Source: Capsicum annuum (Eukaryota > Streptophyta > Magnoliopsida > Solanales > Solanaceae). Taken from it: a stretch of DNA of 64,000 bases. This document shows positions 48,780-58,849 of this stretch, one piece after another. Where the stretch lies: assembly GCF_002878395.1 (NCBI RefSeq), contig NC_061122.1, forward strand, positions 79,156,577-79,220,576. Reading direction: 5' to 3'. Below the pieces are notes generated by a model. That model did not search any database and had not been told where the DNA came from. It saw only the letters and a program-made list of their open reading frames with translations. The translations under genes were made by a program, and so were the position numbers. The first letter of the stretch is position 1. Each line of letters starts with the position of its first letter.

Positions 48780-49688
48780 TTATAATACTATCTTGGTTTA
48801 ATGCATGCTTCGCCTGAAAGTTTCACTTACATCTTCATATTGTGCCGAAATAATAACTTTATCTAATTATTGTTTTCACATCTATCTAATTTATCTCTAA
48901 GTTAATTTTATATTGATTTTGTAATTCTCACGGAGAAAAATTAATATATGATAACCAATGAATAAAATAGTAGATGGAGAATAATATTTAGTTATTTATT
49001 ATTTCAAATCTTTAATTTTGCTCTTTTTAATCCTAATTCTTGCGGAGGGATTAACTCAAGCAAGTTTATTGATTTAATGAATCTCTATCTTATTTCTTTT
49101 AGTCCTAATTCTCACGGAGGGATTAACTCATATAAGTTTATTGATCTAAGAAGTCTTTATGTTATTTCTTTCAGTTTTAATTCTCACGGAGGAATTGATT
49201 CAAATAAGTTTATTGATTTAAAGACTAATCACAAGAGGTCTTTACACCTTTTTAGTACAATTTAGGCAAGAAAATATTTTGATTCAATTGTCACTAGTCT
49301 TAAATTGTTTAATTGACATAACCTCACGGAGTGTTAATTAATTAGTTATTTCCTAGTGAACTAAATATAATTATATTAGAAATAAGCAATTATTCTTTAG
49401 ATAAAATATATGTGTAAATTGAGATTCTATTAAGAAAAACATTATCAAGTGAATTCAACGATTTCCAACTCCTTTTAATTATAAATTCTTAGAAAGTAAT
49501 TTATTTAAGTTTTAGTAATCTATATAATTTCAATTTTACCTCTCATCATTTTGATTCTCTCAAATAGTAATAAAGATAATACAAATTTGTAGCATAGGTG
49601 GTTCCAATATCTGTGGAACAATATCTTAAATTATAGTAGAATTTGACAGAGTACGAGCAAGAAAATCCTATACATATTGGCCTCGTCA
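48193..49688 (+). repeat. 5' LTR of the Athila-like retrotransposon
   Basis: This 1,496-bp LTR ends CCTCGTCA and matches the 3' LTR at 52,348-53,798. Its first bases are TAATAAG where the 3' LTR has TGATGAG, two G-to-A changes at the terminus. A (TA)n run at 48,731-48,774, about 22 units against about 5 in the other LTR, explains most of the 45-bp length difference. A perfect 5-bp host duplication AATAT precedes it (48,188-48,192). Confidence 0.95.
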
Positions 49689-49716
49689 AATTTTTGGCGT
49701 TGTTGCCGGGGATTGG
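49689..49716 (+). promoter_or_regulatory. Primer-binding site complementary to tRNA-Asp
   Basis: A few bases after the LTR stands TGGCGTTGTTGCCGGGGA, which differs at two positions from the TGGCGCCGTTGCCGGGGA word typical of Athila/Tat elements and complementary to the 3' end of plant tRNA-Asp. It supports the Athila/Tat assignment. Confidence 0.85.
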
Positions 49717-49957
49717 TAAATATCAACTTCAAATTATTTGTCTTATTACTACTTTGAGTTTTTTCTTTCTTACTATATCTTTGAGTATTTTGTATTCTAA
49801 TACTTGACAAGTTACAGGAAATAAGACTTGAACATATTATATTATATTATATTATTATTTTTATATTTTTTTTCAAGTATTCTGATTTGTAGCACTTAAT
49901 TAGTGCCAGAAAACAGGAAAAAAAAAAAACAAATTCACTTTATGCACTTCAATTAAT

Positions 49958-50904
49958 ATGAATTTCAACCAACCAAGTGAAAGTATTATTGAGTTGCTAG
50001 AAAAATATTGTCAAAAGACTCTCACCTGTGGCTATTGTGGTGGCGATCACCAAAGGTTTGAATGTCAAACAAGTAATACATTCTTCTATACGGATTATGA
50101 AAGAATAATTGATCTTGAAGGATCAGTTGATAAAATTAGCGAAAATTATATTACTTGTGAATATTGTGGAGGAAGTCACTTTGGTCATGAATGTCAAACA
50201 GGTATTTCAGATTTATTTGATTCTTCTCATGAACAATCTTATGTTGTTTCTAGTTCTTTCAGGTACATTGATTCTAGTGAATATGATTGCAATCCGGAAC
50301 GCAATCAATATTCACAAGAAAATCAAAATATTAAAAGTGAACCACTCCAAGAGGAGAGTGTGAACTTGAAGAAAACTATGCTTACTTTCATGAAAATATA
50401 GATGAAAAGTATGCACAAAATCATCAAGTCATTACTAATCTGACAGTACAATTAAATGAACCAATAAGTATGGCAACCTCCTATAATGAAGGTGAACTTC
50501 CAAATAAAACTACGTCCTGTGAGGATGGAACAATTGATAGAATAAAACATCCTTGTGAAGAAGAATCTTCTGCTCATGATGAAAAGACTAATCTAGTGAA
50601 ACAGGTTGACAATAAAAATTTGGATGAATTCAACTCAATAAGTAATGAATACATGTCTAGTTTTTATTATCCACATAAATTGAATAATTTTGAAGTAATT
50701 GAGAATGAAGAGGTCACAGGTACAGAAGCAATATTATTTGACCATTGTTCTTTATTTTCTTTTCATCATTATGATTTTGTAAATTTTGTTATTGGAGATT
50801 TTCAAAAAAGTGCATGGAATGATCTTTGTGAAAAAAATAAAATGAAGTTAAAAATTATTGTACATAGTTATTTGCCCACTCAAAACCGGTCTAACAAAAA
50901 ATAG
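49958..50904 (+). pseudogene. Athila-like gag fragment with two CX2CX3HX4C knuckles, one frameshift
   Basis: The frame begins MNFNQPSESI and carries two zinc-knuckle-like motifs, CGYCGGDHQRFEC (residues 24-36) and CEYCGGSHFGHEC (67-79). Both have the CGG(x)H core common in Athila/Tat gag. The first frame ends at 50,401. Another frame, open from before that point, continues to 50,904, so a single frameshift at about 50,355 splits what was one protein of about 315 aa. The rest is acidic and unrecognised. It may be a gag derivative retained by a non-autonomous family. No catalytic domain is present. Confidence 0.7.
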
Positions 50905-52347
50905 GTGGTGCGAAAAAAGAAAATACATTGTGATGGTTTTAGCCAAGTGAGATTCAAGAGAAACCTCAAGAATCGAAAATAAAATTTTGATTCAGAATTG
51001 GGGGTGGAGTTCACAAGCTCCCGCAAAAAAAAATCTCTATATATAATTATATTTCAGTATATTTTATATTTATATATATGAATAATTTCTTTTTTAGAGC
51101 ATAACTCCTTTTATATACTTTCATGGATTTCTTTGTTCAGTTCTTTGCCATTATCGTACTATTTTGAACTGAACACTTTTTATGATATTTAAAAATAAAT
51201 CAGTCGACTAAAATTGATTTTATTAGAATGAGATTTTGAAAAATAAATTTCATTTAGTATCATTCATGAGTTATATGAATACCTTTTTAAATTCATATTT
51301 GTTTATTGATGATTGAAATTATTATATTTACTAATTTCAAGTGTATTATGTTGTCAGGTTATATTGCTCAGTTCTCATGCTTATTCGAAAATCTAGAACT
51401 TGCCTTGATTGTGATTCAAGGCGAAATACTAGATAGATTTTTGTTGGAAAATGAAAGTAGGCCTCTCTTGTTAAGTCATGACCAAAATCAACCTACCTAA
51501 ATTATGTTTATCCTTAGTCAACCCTTTGAGCCTAAACGAATTATTTCTCATTTTGTTGATAAGTCAAATTTCAACACGAGGCTAATTTGTTATCAACCTA
51601 TTTGTTCACTCTTCTCGTTTCTTCCTCAATGAAAATATTTAATCCAAGACTAATGTGGGGAGTTGTTATTGAAAAGAAACAAATGATGATTTCTATTGAG
51701 CTTATTGATATTTTAATAATGTTATAAAAAAGGGGTTACAAAGAGAATTTTTGACAGAGACGTTTTGAAAAATAAATAAAAAAAGAAAAAAGGGATGAAA
51801 AGTTAAAAACAAAAAAGACAAAAAACAGAGGTTGATTTGTATAAAAAAAAAGAGCAATGATGTTTAAATGTTAAAGTATTGTGACACTTATGAGGGATTT
51901 GAGTCACTTTTATCCATATGCATCCTATCCATTCCTAAACCCACATTATAACCCTATAAAAGTCCTACATGATCTCAACTCAAAAACTCCTATATTAGTG
52001 GAGAACCACATGATAGGCAAGCTTATGGTAATTTCAAGTAACTTAAGTACTTCTTTGTTGAGAGTCAGAGAATTCTCTAACTATGCCTTCTTTTGATTTT
52101 TATTAATCTATTGTGTGATTGATGGGCATCTCTCTTCATTTGGTGAGACACACTTGGAATAGAAAATATTGTAATTTTGATTCTTAATAGGTGAATATGA
52201 GCGCGTTTAAAGTTATTTGAACTCATAATGAAATCTTAGTGGAATTTTATTTGTCAAAATTTTCATAATTATACTTAAAAATTTTGCCGCTATTTTATTT
52301 TGTGTCCTTTGCTTGAGATCGAGCAAATATTCAAGTGTGGGGGTATT
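50905..52347 (+). other. Non-coding 3' interior and polypurine tract of the Athila-like element
   Basis: Only short open frames occur here. The 71-codon one at 51,881 has no motif. A purine-rich 'aagtgtgggggtatt' directly precedes the 3' LTR at 52,348 and is the likely polypurine tract. Similar 'caagtgtgggg' tracts are common in Athila elements. Confidence 0.7.
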
Positions 52348-53798
52348 TGATGAGATATATTTATTAGTATATTTTTATATATCAAGTATTTTAAATAAAT
52401 ATGAATAAATATATCCTATTCTCGCATATTTTCTAACAAATCTTGCAGGACGAATAAATTATGAAAAAGAAAGAAAGAAGAAAGATACATCTACTACAAA
52501 TTCATCAAAGACTACGAAAGGACAAGAAATATAAAATAATAAAATTAGCATCAAGGTCTTTGAATTCTCATCAAGATATCATGATAATATTCATGTCAAA
52601 ATCTCATCAAGATTGGATGATAAATTTGCATGCAAATTTCTCCTCAAGATCTCATGATATATTGATATAGTATTGAAAATTCTCACCAAAGCCTCCATAG
52701 AAATATTTCTATAAATAGGAAAGGTTCTTTCATTGTAAAAAATAAAAAACCACTAGTAAGATTCATTAGTCTTGTTTTCCTTCTTTTCTTTTTCTTTAGT
52801 AGGATAATATTTCCTTAGTAGTTTTATCCTTTCTCCCTAATGAAGTAATTTCTTTTGGTTGGGATAGTTGATGAATCTCGATATATATATATTTATAATA
52901 CTCTATTGGTTTAATGCATGCTTCGCCTGCAAGTTTCACTTACATCTTCAGATTGTGCTGAAATAATAACTTTATCTAATTATTGTTTTCACATCTATCT
53001 ATTTTATCTTTAAGTTAATTTTATATTGATTTTGTAATTATCACAAAGCAAAATTAATATATAATAACTAATGAATAAAATAGTAGATGGAGAATAATAT
53101 TTAGTTATTTATTATTTCAAATCTTTAATTTTGCTTCTTTTAGTCCTAATTCTCGCGGAGGGATTAACTCAAGCAAGTTTATTGATTTAATGATCTCTAT
53201 CTTATTTCTTTTAGTCCTAATTCTCACGGAGGGATTAACTCAAATAAGTTTATTGATCTAAGGGTTCTTTATGTTATTTCTTTCAGTTCTAATTCTCACG
53301 GAGGGATTGATTCAAATAAGTTTATTGATTTAAAGACTAATCGCAAGAGGTCTTTACACCTTTTTAGTACAATTCAGGCAAGAAAATATTTTGATTCGAT
53401 TGTCACTAGTCTTAAATTATTTAATTGACATAACCTCATGGATTGTTAATTAATTATTTATTTCTTAGTGAACTAGATATAATTGTATTAGAAATAAGCA
53501 ATTATTCTCTAGATAAAATATATGTGTAAATTGAGATTCTATTAAAAAACATTATCAGGTGAATTCAACGATTCCCAACTCCTTTTAATTATAAATTCTT
53601 AGAAAGTAATTTATTTAAGTTATAGTAATACATATAATTCCAATTTTACCTCTCACCATTTTGATTCTCTCAAATAGTAATAAAGATAATATAAATTTGT
53701 AGCCTAGGTGGTTCCAATCTCTGTGGGACGATATCTTAAATTTTGCTAGAATTTAACAGAGTACGAGCAAGAAAATCCTATACATATTAGCCTCGTCA
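52348..53798 (+). repeat. 3' LTR of the Athila-like retrotransposon
   Basis: A 1,451-bp copy of the LTR at 48,193-49,688. It starts TGATGAG and ends CTCGTCA, so the terminal 7 bases form an almost perfect inverted repeat. Scattered substitutions against the 5' LTR are visible in every line, so the insertion is not recent. Both LTRs contain three spaced copies of 'cctaattctc(a/g)cggagggatt'. Confidence 0.95.
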
Positions 53799-54145
53799 AA
53801 TATTGAAACAAGTTAATCCTCATAATAAAACTGAATACTTGATGAGATTTCATTCAGGTAAATGGACTGATAGTCAAAAAAAATATGCTACGGTAGCTCA
53901 TGAAATGCTAACCATTGTTAAATGTGTTTTAAAATTTCAGGATGACCTTTATGATCAAAAGTTTTTGATAAAAACTGATGCTTAATCTGTGAAGTATGTG
54001 TTTGATAAAGATTTTAAACATGATGCTTCAAAGTTAATATTTGCAAGGCGGCAAGCCCAGTTAGCCCCTTTTGATTTTGAGATTCAGTATAAAAAAGGAA
54101 TTGATAATTCCCTCCCTGATTTTCTATCTAAGGAATATCTTAGTT
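53799..54145 (+). pseudogene. Endogenous pararetrovirus RNase H, continuation after the insertion
   Basis: After the AATAT duplication the viral RNase H frame resumes, with a 'GKWTDSQKKYATVAHE' block at about 53,855. It runs to the end of the polyprotein at a stop at 54,146, just after 'LPDFLSKEYL', typical of Caulimoviridae. One in-frame stop occurs at about 53,984. The absence of any downstream integrase supports pararetrovirus over LTR-retrotransposon origin. Confidence 0.85.
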
Positions 54146-54147
54146 AA

Positions 54148-54339
54148 ATGAATTTTTATACATTATTTCTTACTGAAAAAACTTTGATTACTATATTAAA
54201 GGTAATTTCGTTATACAGAGACATTCAAAATCTCATAATTGATAAAATCATTCATAATATGGTTGAAGAAGATTTTTTAGTCTTCAATTATGAAGAGATC
54301 AGAGATATTGACTGGTATGATCTGGAAATATCTAATTAA
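54148..54339 (+). pseudogene. Small conserved frame after the viral polyprotein (copy 1)
   Basis: A 63-codon frame starts two bases after the polyprotein stop codon begins and is repeated almost unchanged at 55,162-55,353. Duplication of the whole region explains the conservation, so it may or may not be a real viral gene. It is acidic at the C-terminal half and has no known motif. Confidence 0.5.
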
Positions 54340-54571
54340 TTATCCTCTTTGCAGTATGGCTATTGATCCACCATGGCAGAGAGCCAGAGGAAAAGGACAA
54401 TTAATTAAATATTTCCAGATCATACCAATCAATATCTCTGATCAGAGATATTAACTAGTATGATTTGAAAATATCTGATTAGTTGTTCTCTTTGCAGTAT
54501 GGCTATCTGCCGTGGTGGATCAGTAGCCATACTGCAAAGAGGATAATTAATCAGATATTTTCAGATCATAC
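54340..54571. repeat. Snap-back inverted duplications in viral DNA
   Basis: The segment around 'gactggtatgatctggaaatat...ctttgcagtatggctat' is followed by its reverse complement, then by a second forward copy, then by another reverse complement, within 230 bp. The start of ORF2 ('ccaccatggcaga', 54,370) is present but cut off by the first inversion. This looks like repeated template switching or repair-joined concatemers. Confidence 0.8.
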
Positions 54572-54825
54572 CTAAATTGTTACTGCTCATAAATGGTATA
54601 TTAAATGTACTATTTTGATTGATAATCATTTTTCAGTAACTAACATTGCTATGGTTGATAGTGGAGCTGATGTTAGCTGTATTCAGGAAGAATTACCTTG
54701 TTTCAATATTCCACCATAACCAATATTAGACGCATCCATCTCAATTAGTTTTTGCCAGGCGAGATTGGCTAAAAATAATTGAGACGGATGCGTCTAATAT
54801 TAGTTATGGTGGAATATTGAAACAA
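54572..54825. repeat. Second protease fragment joined to a large RNase H hairpin
   Basis: Positions 54,572-54,697 repeat the protease start seen at 46,552 on, here with DSGAD. They are joined at about 54,698 to an inverted RNase H fragment (to about 54,752), which faces its own forward copy (54,770-54,825). The stem is over 50 bp with few mismatches, with a short loop carrying 'tgccaggcgagattggct'. It is a rearrangement junction, not a gene. Confidence 0.8.
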
Positions 54826-55161
54826 GTTAATCCCCATAATAAAAATGAATACTTGATAATATTTCATTCAGGTAAATTGACTGATAGTTAGAAAAAATAT
54901 GCTACGGTAGCTCATGAAATGCTAACCATTGTTAAATGTGTTTTAAAATTTCAGGATGACCTTTATGATCAAAAGTTTTTTATAAAAGCTGATGCTCAAT
55001 CTGTGAAGAATATGTTTGATAAAGATTTCAAACATGATGCTTCAAAACTAATATTTGCAAGGTGACAAACCCAATTAGCCCCTTTTGATTTTGAGATTCA
55101 ATATAAAAAGGAATTGATAATTCCCTCCTTGATTTTTTATCTAGGGAATATCTCAATTAAA
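54775..55161 (+). pseudogene. Endogenous pararetrovirus RNase H, second copy (without LTR insertion)
   Basis: The same RNase H region as at 48,140-48,192 plus 53,804-54,145, but continuous across the site where the Athila-like element sits in the first copy. It has its own lesions: an in-frame stop at about 54,889, another near 55,063 and a one-base loss near 55,108. It ends before the small frame at 55,162. Confidence 0.85.
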
Positions 55162-55353
55162 ATGAATTTTTATACATTATTTCTTACTGAAAAAACTTTG
55201 ATTACTATATTAAAGGTAATTCCGTTATACAGAGACATTCAAAATCTCATAATTGATAAAATCATCCATGCTATGGTTGAAGAAGAATTTTCAGTCTTCA
55301 ATTATGAAGAGATCAGAGATATTGACTGGTATGATCTGAAAATATCTGATTAA
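55162..55353 (+). pseudogene. Small conserved frame after the viral polyprotein (copy 2)
   Basis: A near-identical repeat of the 63-codon frame at 54,148-54,339, with a few amino-acid changes. It is followed about 30 bp later by the ORF2 start. The role is unknown. Confidence 0.5.
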
Positions 55354-55386
55354 TTGTCCTCTTTGCAGTAAGGCTACTGATCCACC

Positions 55387-56809
55387 ATGGCAGATAGACA
55401 GAGGAAAATGATAGGGTAGATCAAAAGGAAGATCAGTCTCTGACGGAAGGGGAAGATCATCCCCAATAAGTAGATCATATTCAGGATCGTCATACGGATT
55501 CTCCCCTAATTCCCTAGTTATACAAATGGGAAATAGGAGTTTGATAAACTCTAAGGTGACACATAAAGGTGAATCTTCATCATTAACACAGTCGATTCAT
55601 CTAGATAATATTCCAGAAGACAGTCCGTTATATGACCAATTACAAGCTTATCTGGCAGCTCAAAAAAGTGATATATTTGTTTCGATTGCGAAAGAAAAGG
55701 ATAATGTTGATATCAAGTCCTATGATCAAATTGAAAACAAAGAAATGATATTTATTATAAAAAATTCTGAGATTCAGAGGCAAAATAAACCGTTGAAGAT
55801 ACTCCACAAAATTTGATAGACAATATATATTTTCCGGGCGAGTCATACAAAACTCGTATTTATTATGAGACTATTCTCGTTTCCACAGGTAGTGCAGAAT
55901 TCGAGCACTTTTCTGGATATAACTCAGAAGAGAATGTTTATAACTTCTCAAAAATTGTTATTAAAAAGATTATATCTGTCGAAGATTGAAGGATAACCAC
56001 AATGACGGAAAAACAGATTTTGCTTAAAGGTTCCAAGATAAATTTCACTTATTGGGATTACATTCAAGCTTTCACTAAAGCTCTTTATTATAATAATGAC
56101 AAACATAAGCATACTTGGTTTATAAAGGTATGCGCAAAAATATTTACAGAACTTATCCCTAACTGGTTCATAAATTAGTGGGCTTATCATGGTCCAACCG
56201 TCCAGATATTGCTTGATCCATTCCACAAGTTATACAAAGAATGAACCAAAGTATCCCCACATTTGAATTAATTATATCATGCAGATCATAACTGTAATTT
56301 AGAAAAGATTGACCAAATGTACTTCTTTATTGAATTTTCTATTCCCGGGATTCATAAATAGGCTCCGAAACTGGGATTCACTAAAGAACAAATCCCCTGT
56401 ATATATAGGGTCTTTTATAATCATTTTTGGGATAAAATGATGCACAAGGATCCCAAAAGAACTCCTGGATACTATTAGAAAAACAATTTACAATTATTCT
56501 ATAGCCCTTCGAAAGAATATTATCGGGGATAAATCATTAAAATATATTGCTAGAATGATCTTTGTCCATGATGGAGATAGGATCAAAATGATTGAAAAAT
56601 ATTTGGAAGAAGTTCGAAGAAATCTGATGAAAATAGTTGATAGCCATGATAAGTTAGATACTTCCATGAAAAACATAACCAGCGATAATATCACCGATGA
56701 AAAAGTTCAGGATTCTCAGCCTGCAGCCACAGATAAACCACTATCTGATGACGCCATAGCAAGAACTGAAGAATTCTTTAGACAATTAAAAGAAAAAAAT
56801 AAAGTCTGA
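55387..56809 (+). pseudogene. Pararetrovirus ORF2, unknown function, broken
   Basis: This starts at the ATG of 'ccaccatggcagatag' and runs about 470 codons to the stop at 56,807, with a frameshift near 55,415 and several stops (about 55,814, 55,987, 56,178, 56,360, 56,476). The N-terminus is rich in Arg, Ser and Gly (about 55,415-55,510), suggesting nucleic-acid binding. The middle is aromatic-rich with many Trp/Tyr (56,040-56,430). The C-terminal 90 residues are charged and helical. I recognise no enzyme motif. By position it is the second gene of a two-ORF pararetrovirus genome. A transactivator-like role is possible but unsupported. Confidence 0.6.
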
Positions 56810-56814
56810 TACAC

Positions 56815-57110
56815 ACAATATATTTACTGTGCAAGGGACCCGAATGTTGGACCCTTAGTCTTATTTTTACACAGTTGATCCACTGTACATAGGACCCAGA
56901 TGTGAGACCCATAATACTATTTATAGATTCCTTTTCTTCCTATAATTAGGTGCCTTCATTTGTTAGTTTTCAATTTTTCTTTTTCATTTCTCTCTTTTAC
57001 TTGAAGTACTCTTTCTTTTCTCTTGTAAATTTCTCTCTAAGTTTGAATAAAAACTTGTTGTTTAATATTACTCCAGCCTTGCATCCGGCCACAAAAGGTA
57101 TTTACTAGTT
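56815..57110 (+). promoter_or_regulatory. Pararetrovirus intergenic region with promoter-like and polyA-like signals
   Basis: Between ORF2 and the leader lies a CT-rich non-coding stretch with a TATA-like 'ctatttatag' at about 56,919 and AATAAA at about 57,047. It also has two related 'gacccgaatgttggaccc/gacccagatgtgagaccc' words (56,838 and 56,890). This is where the pregenomic RNA promoter and polyadenylation signal of Caulimoviridae normally sit. Confidence 0.6.
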
Positions 57111-57564
57111 CTTTTAATTTGTCTATATTTTACTCTTTCTCTCTCTCTGGCTATGACTATGTCTGGCTAAGTAATTTCATATCTATGCTGAAGATCTAAC
57201 TTCTCCTGTATAGTAGCCATGAAAGATCTAGACTCTATCAAAATATAATGGAATTTCTGTATAGTTTATTGATTTGGTTATGAGATGATGGTACAGTCGA
57301 AGTTAGTACTGCTTCTGTTGGCTTTGTCTTAGTGACTATGTCTAGCAAGCCGTGACTTTTAAGCTTGTTAAAAGATGAGAAAAAAAGGGCATCTCTCATC
57401 ACGGCTAGAATCGCTAGACACATAGACTTAACTCAAGTAGGTATTAAATCCTGTCAAGCCCTTTGCTCGGGTAAAAAGATTCAATATTCCATATAGTCAA
57501 TAAGCTATATGAAATTCCTATATATTTCAATTGGTTTTTTGATATTAAATTATAGGTCTGGATA

Positions 57565-57698
57565 GCCGCGTGGATTACCGTCAGCCTTCAGATATAGGGC
57601 CGCATGGATTACCGCCAGCCTTCAGATCCTATAATCACACCGCCAGCCTTCAGATACAAGGCCGTGTGGATTACCGCTAGCCTTTAGATCCTATAATT
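57565..57698 (+). repeat. Short tandem repeats in the viral leader before the primer site
   Basis: The word 'gccg(c/t)(g/a)tggattaccg(t/c)cagccttcagat', with small changes, occurs at 57,565, 57,600 and 57,661. A shorter fourth copy ('accgccagccttcagat') lies near 57,630. The repeats end directly before the Met-tRNA primer site. Confidence 0.85.
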
Positions 57699-57710
57699 TG
57701 GTATCAAAGC
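57699..57710 (+). promoter_or_regulatory. Met-tRNA primer-binding site of the pararetrovirus
   Basis: TGGTATCAAAGC matches the plant initiator tRNA-Met complement TGGTATCAGAGC at 11 of 12 bases. In Caulimoviridae this site primes minus-strand synthesis and marks the genome origin. Here it lies between ORF2/intergenic region and the movement protein, as expected. Confidence 0.85.
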
Positions 57711-57828
57711 CTAGGAACTTTCGTGGTACTTATGTAATAGATTTGAAATTTTTAGCATAGATATGAATTTAATACTCATGAAAAATAGGAGATCTGAGTA
57801 CTAAAAGTACTCGACTTGAAGAGGTAGA

Positions 57829-58845
57829 TATGCCTCAAAATCTTGACTTGTTAAATAAATGGACTATTTCAAAGGTTGATATTAAAACATTTATGATTAT
57901 GTTTGGCTTAATAAAGTTCTTTCTAAACAAATTATAAAGACGACTGAATAGTCGTTGGCATTAAACTCGTTAGAACAGATGATCCGTTTATTAAATAAAT
58001 GAGATATTGATTTATATAAAAATTATTATAACTTTATGCATATTGGAATGGTTCAAATTGTTTTTAAACCATAAACTCTTAAAGGGTTACCAGAGACATT
58101 CTTAGCAGCTCTAATAGATGCTAGAAATTTGAATTTTAGACAGTCTTTAATGGGTTTGATTGAATCCACTGTGGCCTATGATCCAGTTTATATCAATACT
58201 CAGCTAAATTTTCAATTATCTTTGACTGATGCAGATATACTTGATGCTTTGACATTAAATGTAAAAATGCATGGTTATAATTATGTGCCTGGATCTGAAC
58301 TTATTTGTCTGTCATACAGAATTTATTACAGGTTATTAACTACTTTAAATCCTCGATGTAGATTATACGCTACATCGGGTCAGACTATATTAGTCAAGAC
58401 TAATTGTGCAAGGTCTAAGGTCACCACAAGGAGACCTATTAAATGGAGTGAGATTGATTTTCCCACTACTTAAACCTTAAATTTTGTTATATCTCCGAAT
58501 TAAGTTACTGATGATTTAACTAATAGTGAATTATCGCATGTGACCCAAAATCCGGATGGTAGGATTTGTATTCAATTCGATAAAAGATCTACTGCTTATT
58601 ACAAACATTCATTTTCCATGCCTAAATTATTGCCTGCTATGCACTATATTTCTCCTATAGAACCATCATATGGTCTAGCTAGAAGTCGTGCAGCTTCTTT
58701 GCATACAATTGACTCAGCTTCTATAAGATTTATGGAGAAAGTAAAAGTCAATCCTCGATCAAATATTTTTCAAGATAATGACAATATCTCTGATAGAGAT
58801 ATTCCTACTGCTTCTGAAATGAACTTTGATTCAAATGATATTTAA
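57829..58845 (+). pseudogene. Pararetrovirus movement protein (30K superfamily), broken
   Basis: After a degraded start (about 57,829, one frameshift near 57,890 and stops near 58,000 and 58,070), one frame runs to 58,845 with stops at 58,471 and 58,501. The central part (58,129-58,470) shows the beta-rich pattern of 30K-type movement proteins, including 'LNVKMHGYNYVPGSELICLSY'-like spacing and a downstream 'IKWSEIDFP' block. These proteins enlarge plasmodesmata for cell-to-cell spread in living viruses. This copy cannot be translated intact. Confidence 0.75.
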
Positions 58846-58849
58846 TGAT

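Larger units (their letters stand above)
48193..53798 (+). mobile_element. Non-autonomous Athila-like Ty3/gypsy retrotransposon, 5.6 kb
   Basis: The element has two LTRs, a tRNA-Asp-type primer site and a purine tract, and is flanked by AATAT on both sides (48,188-48,192; 53,799-53,803). It interrupts the RNase H region of the pararetrovirus. The second pararetrovirus copy at 54,805-54,826 shows the same site without the insertion. The 2.66-kb interior has a gag-like frame but no protease, reverse transcriptase or integrase, so any movement would have depended on a related autonomous element. Confidence 0.95.

Noticed and set aside
46425..54145. Ty3/gypsy retrotransposon instead of a pararetrovirus
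   Set aside because: No integrase after RNase H, no own LTRs, and a movement protein and Met-tRNA leader in the same unit.
57699..57710. tRNA gene fragment
   Set aside because: Only the 12-base complement of initiator tRNA is present, as expected for a primer site; no cloverleaf.
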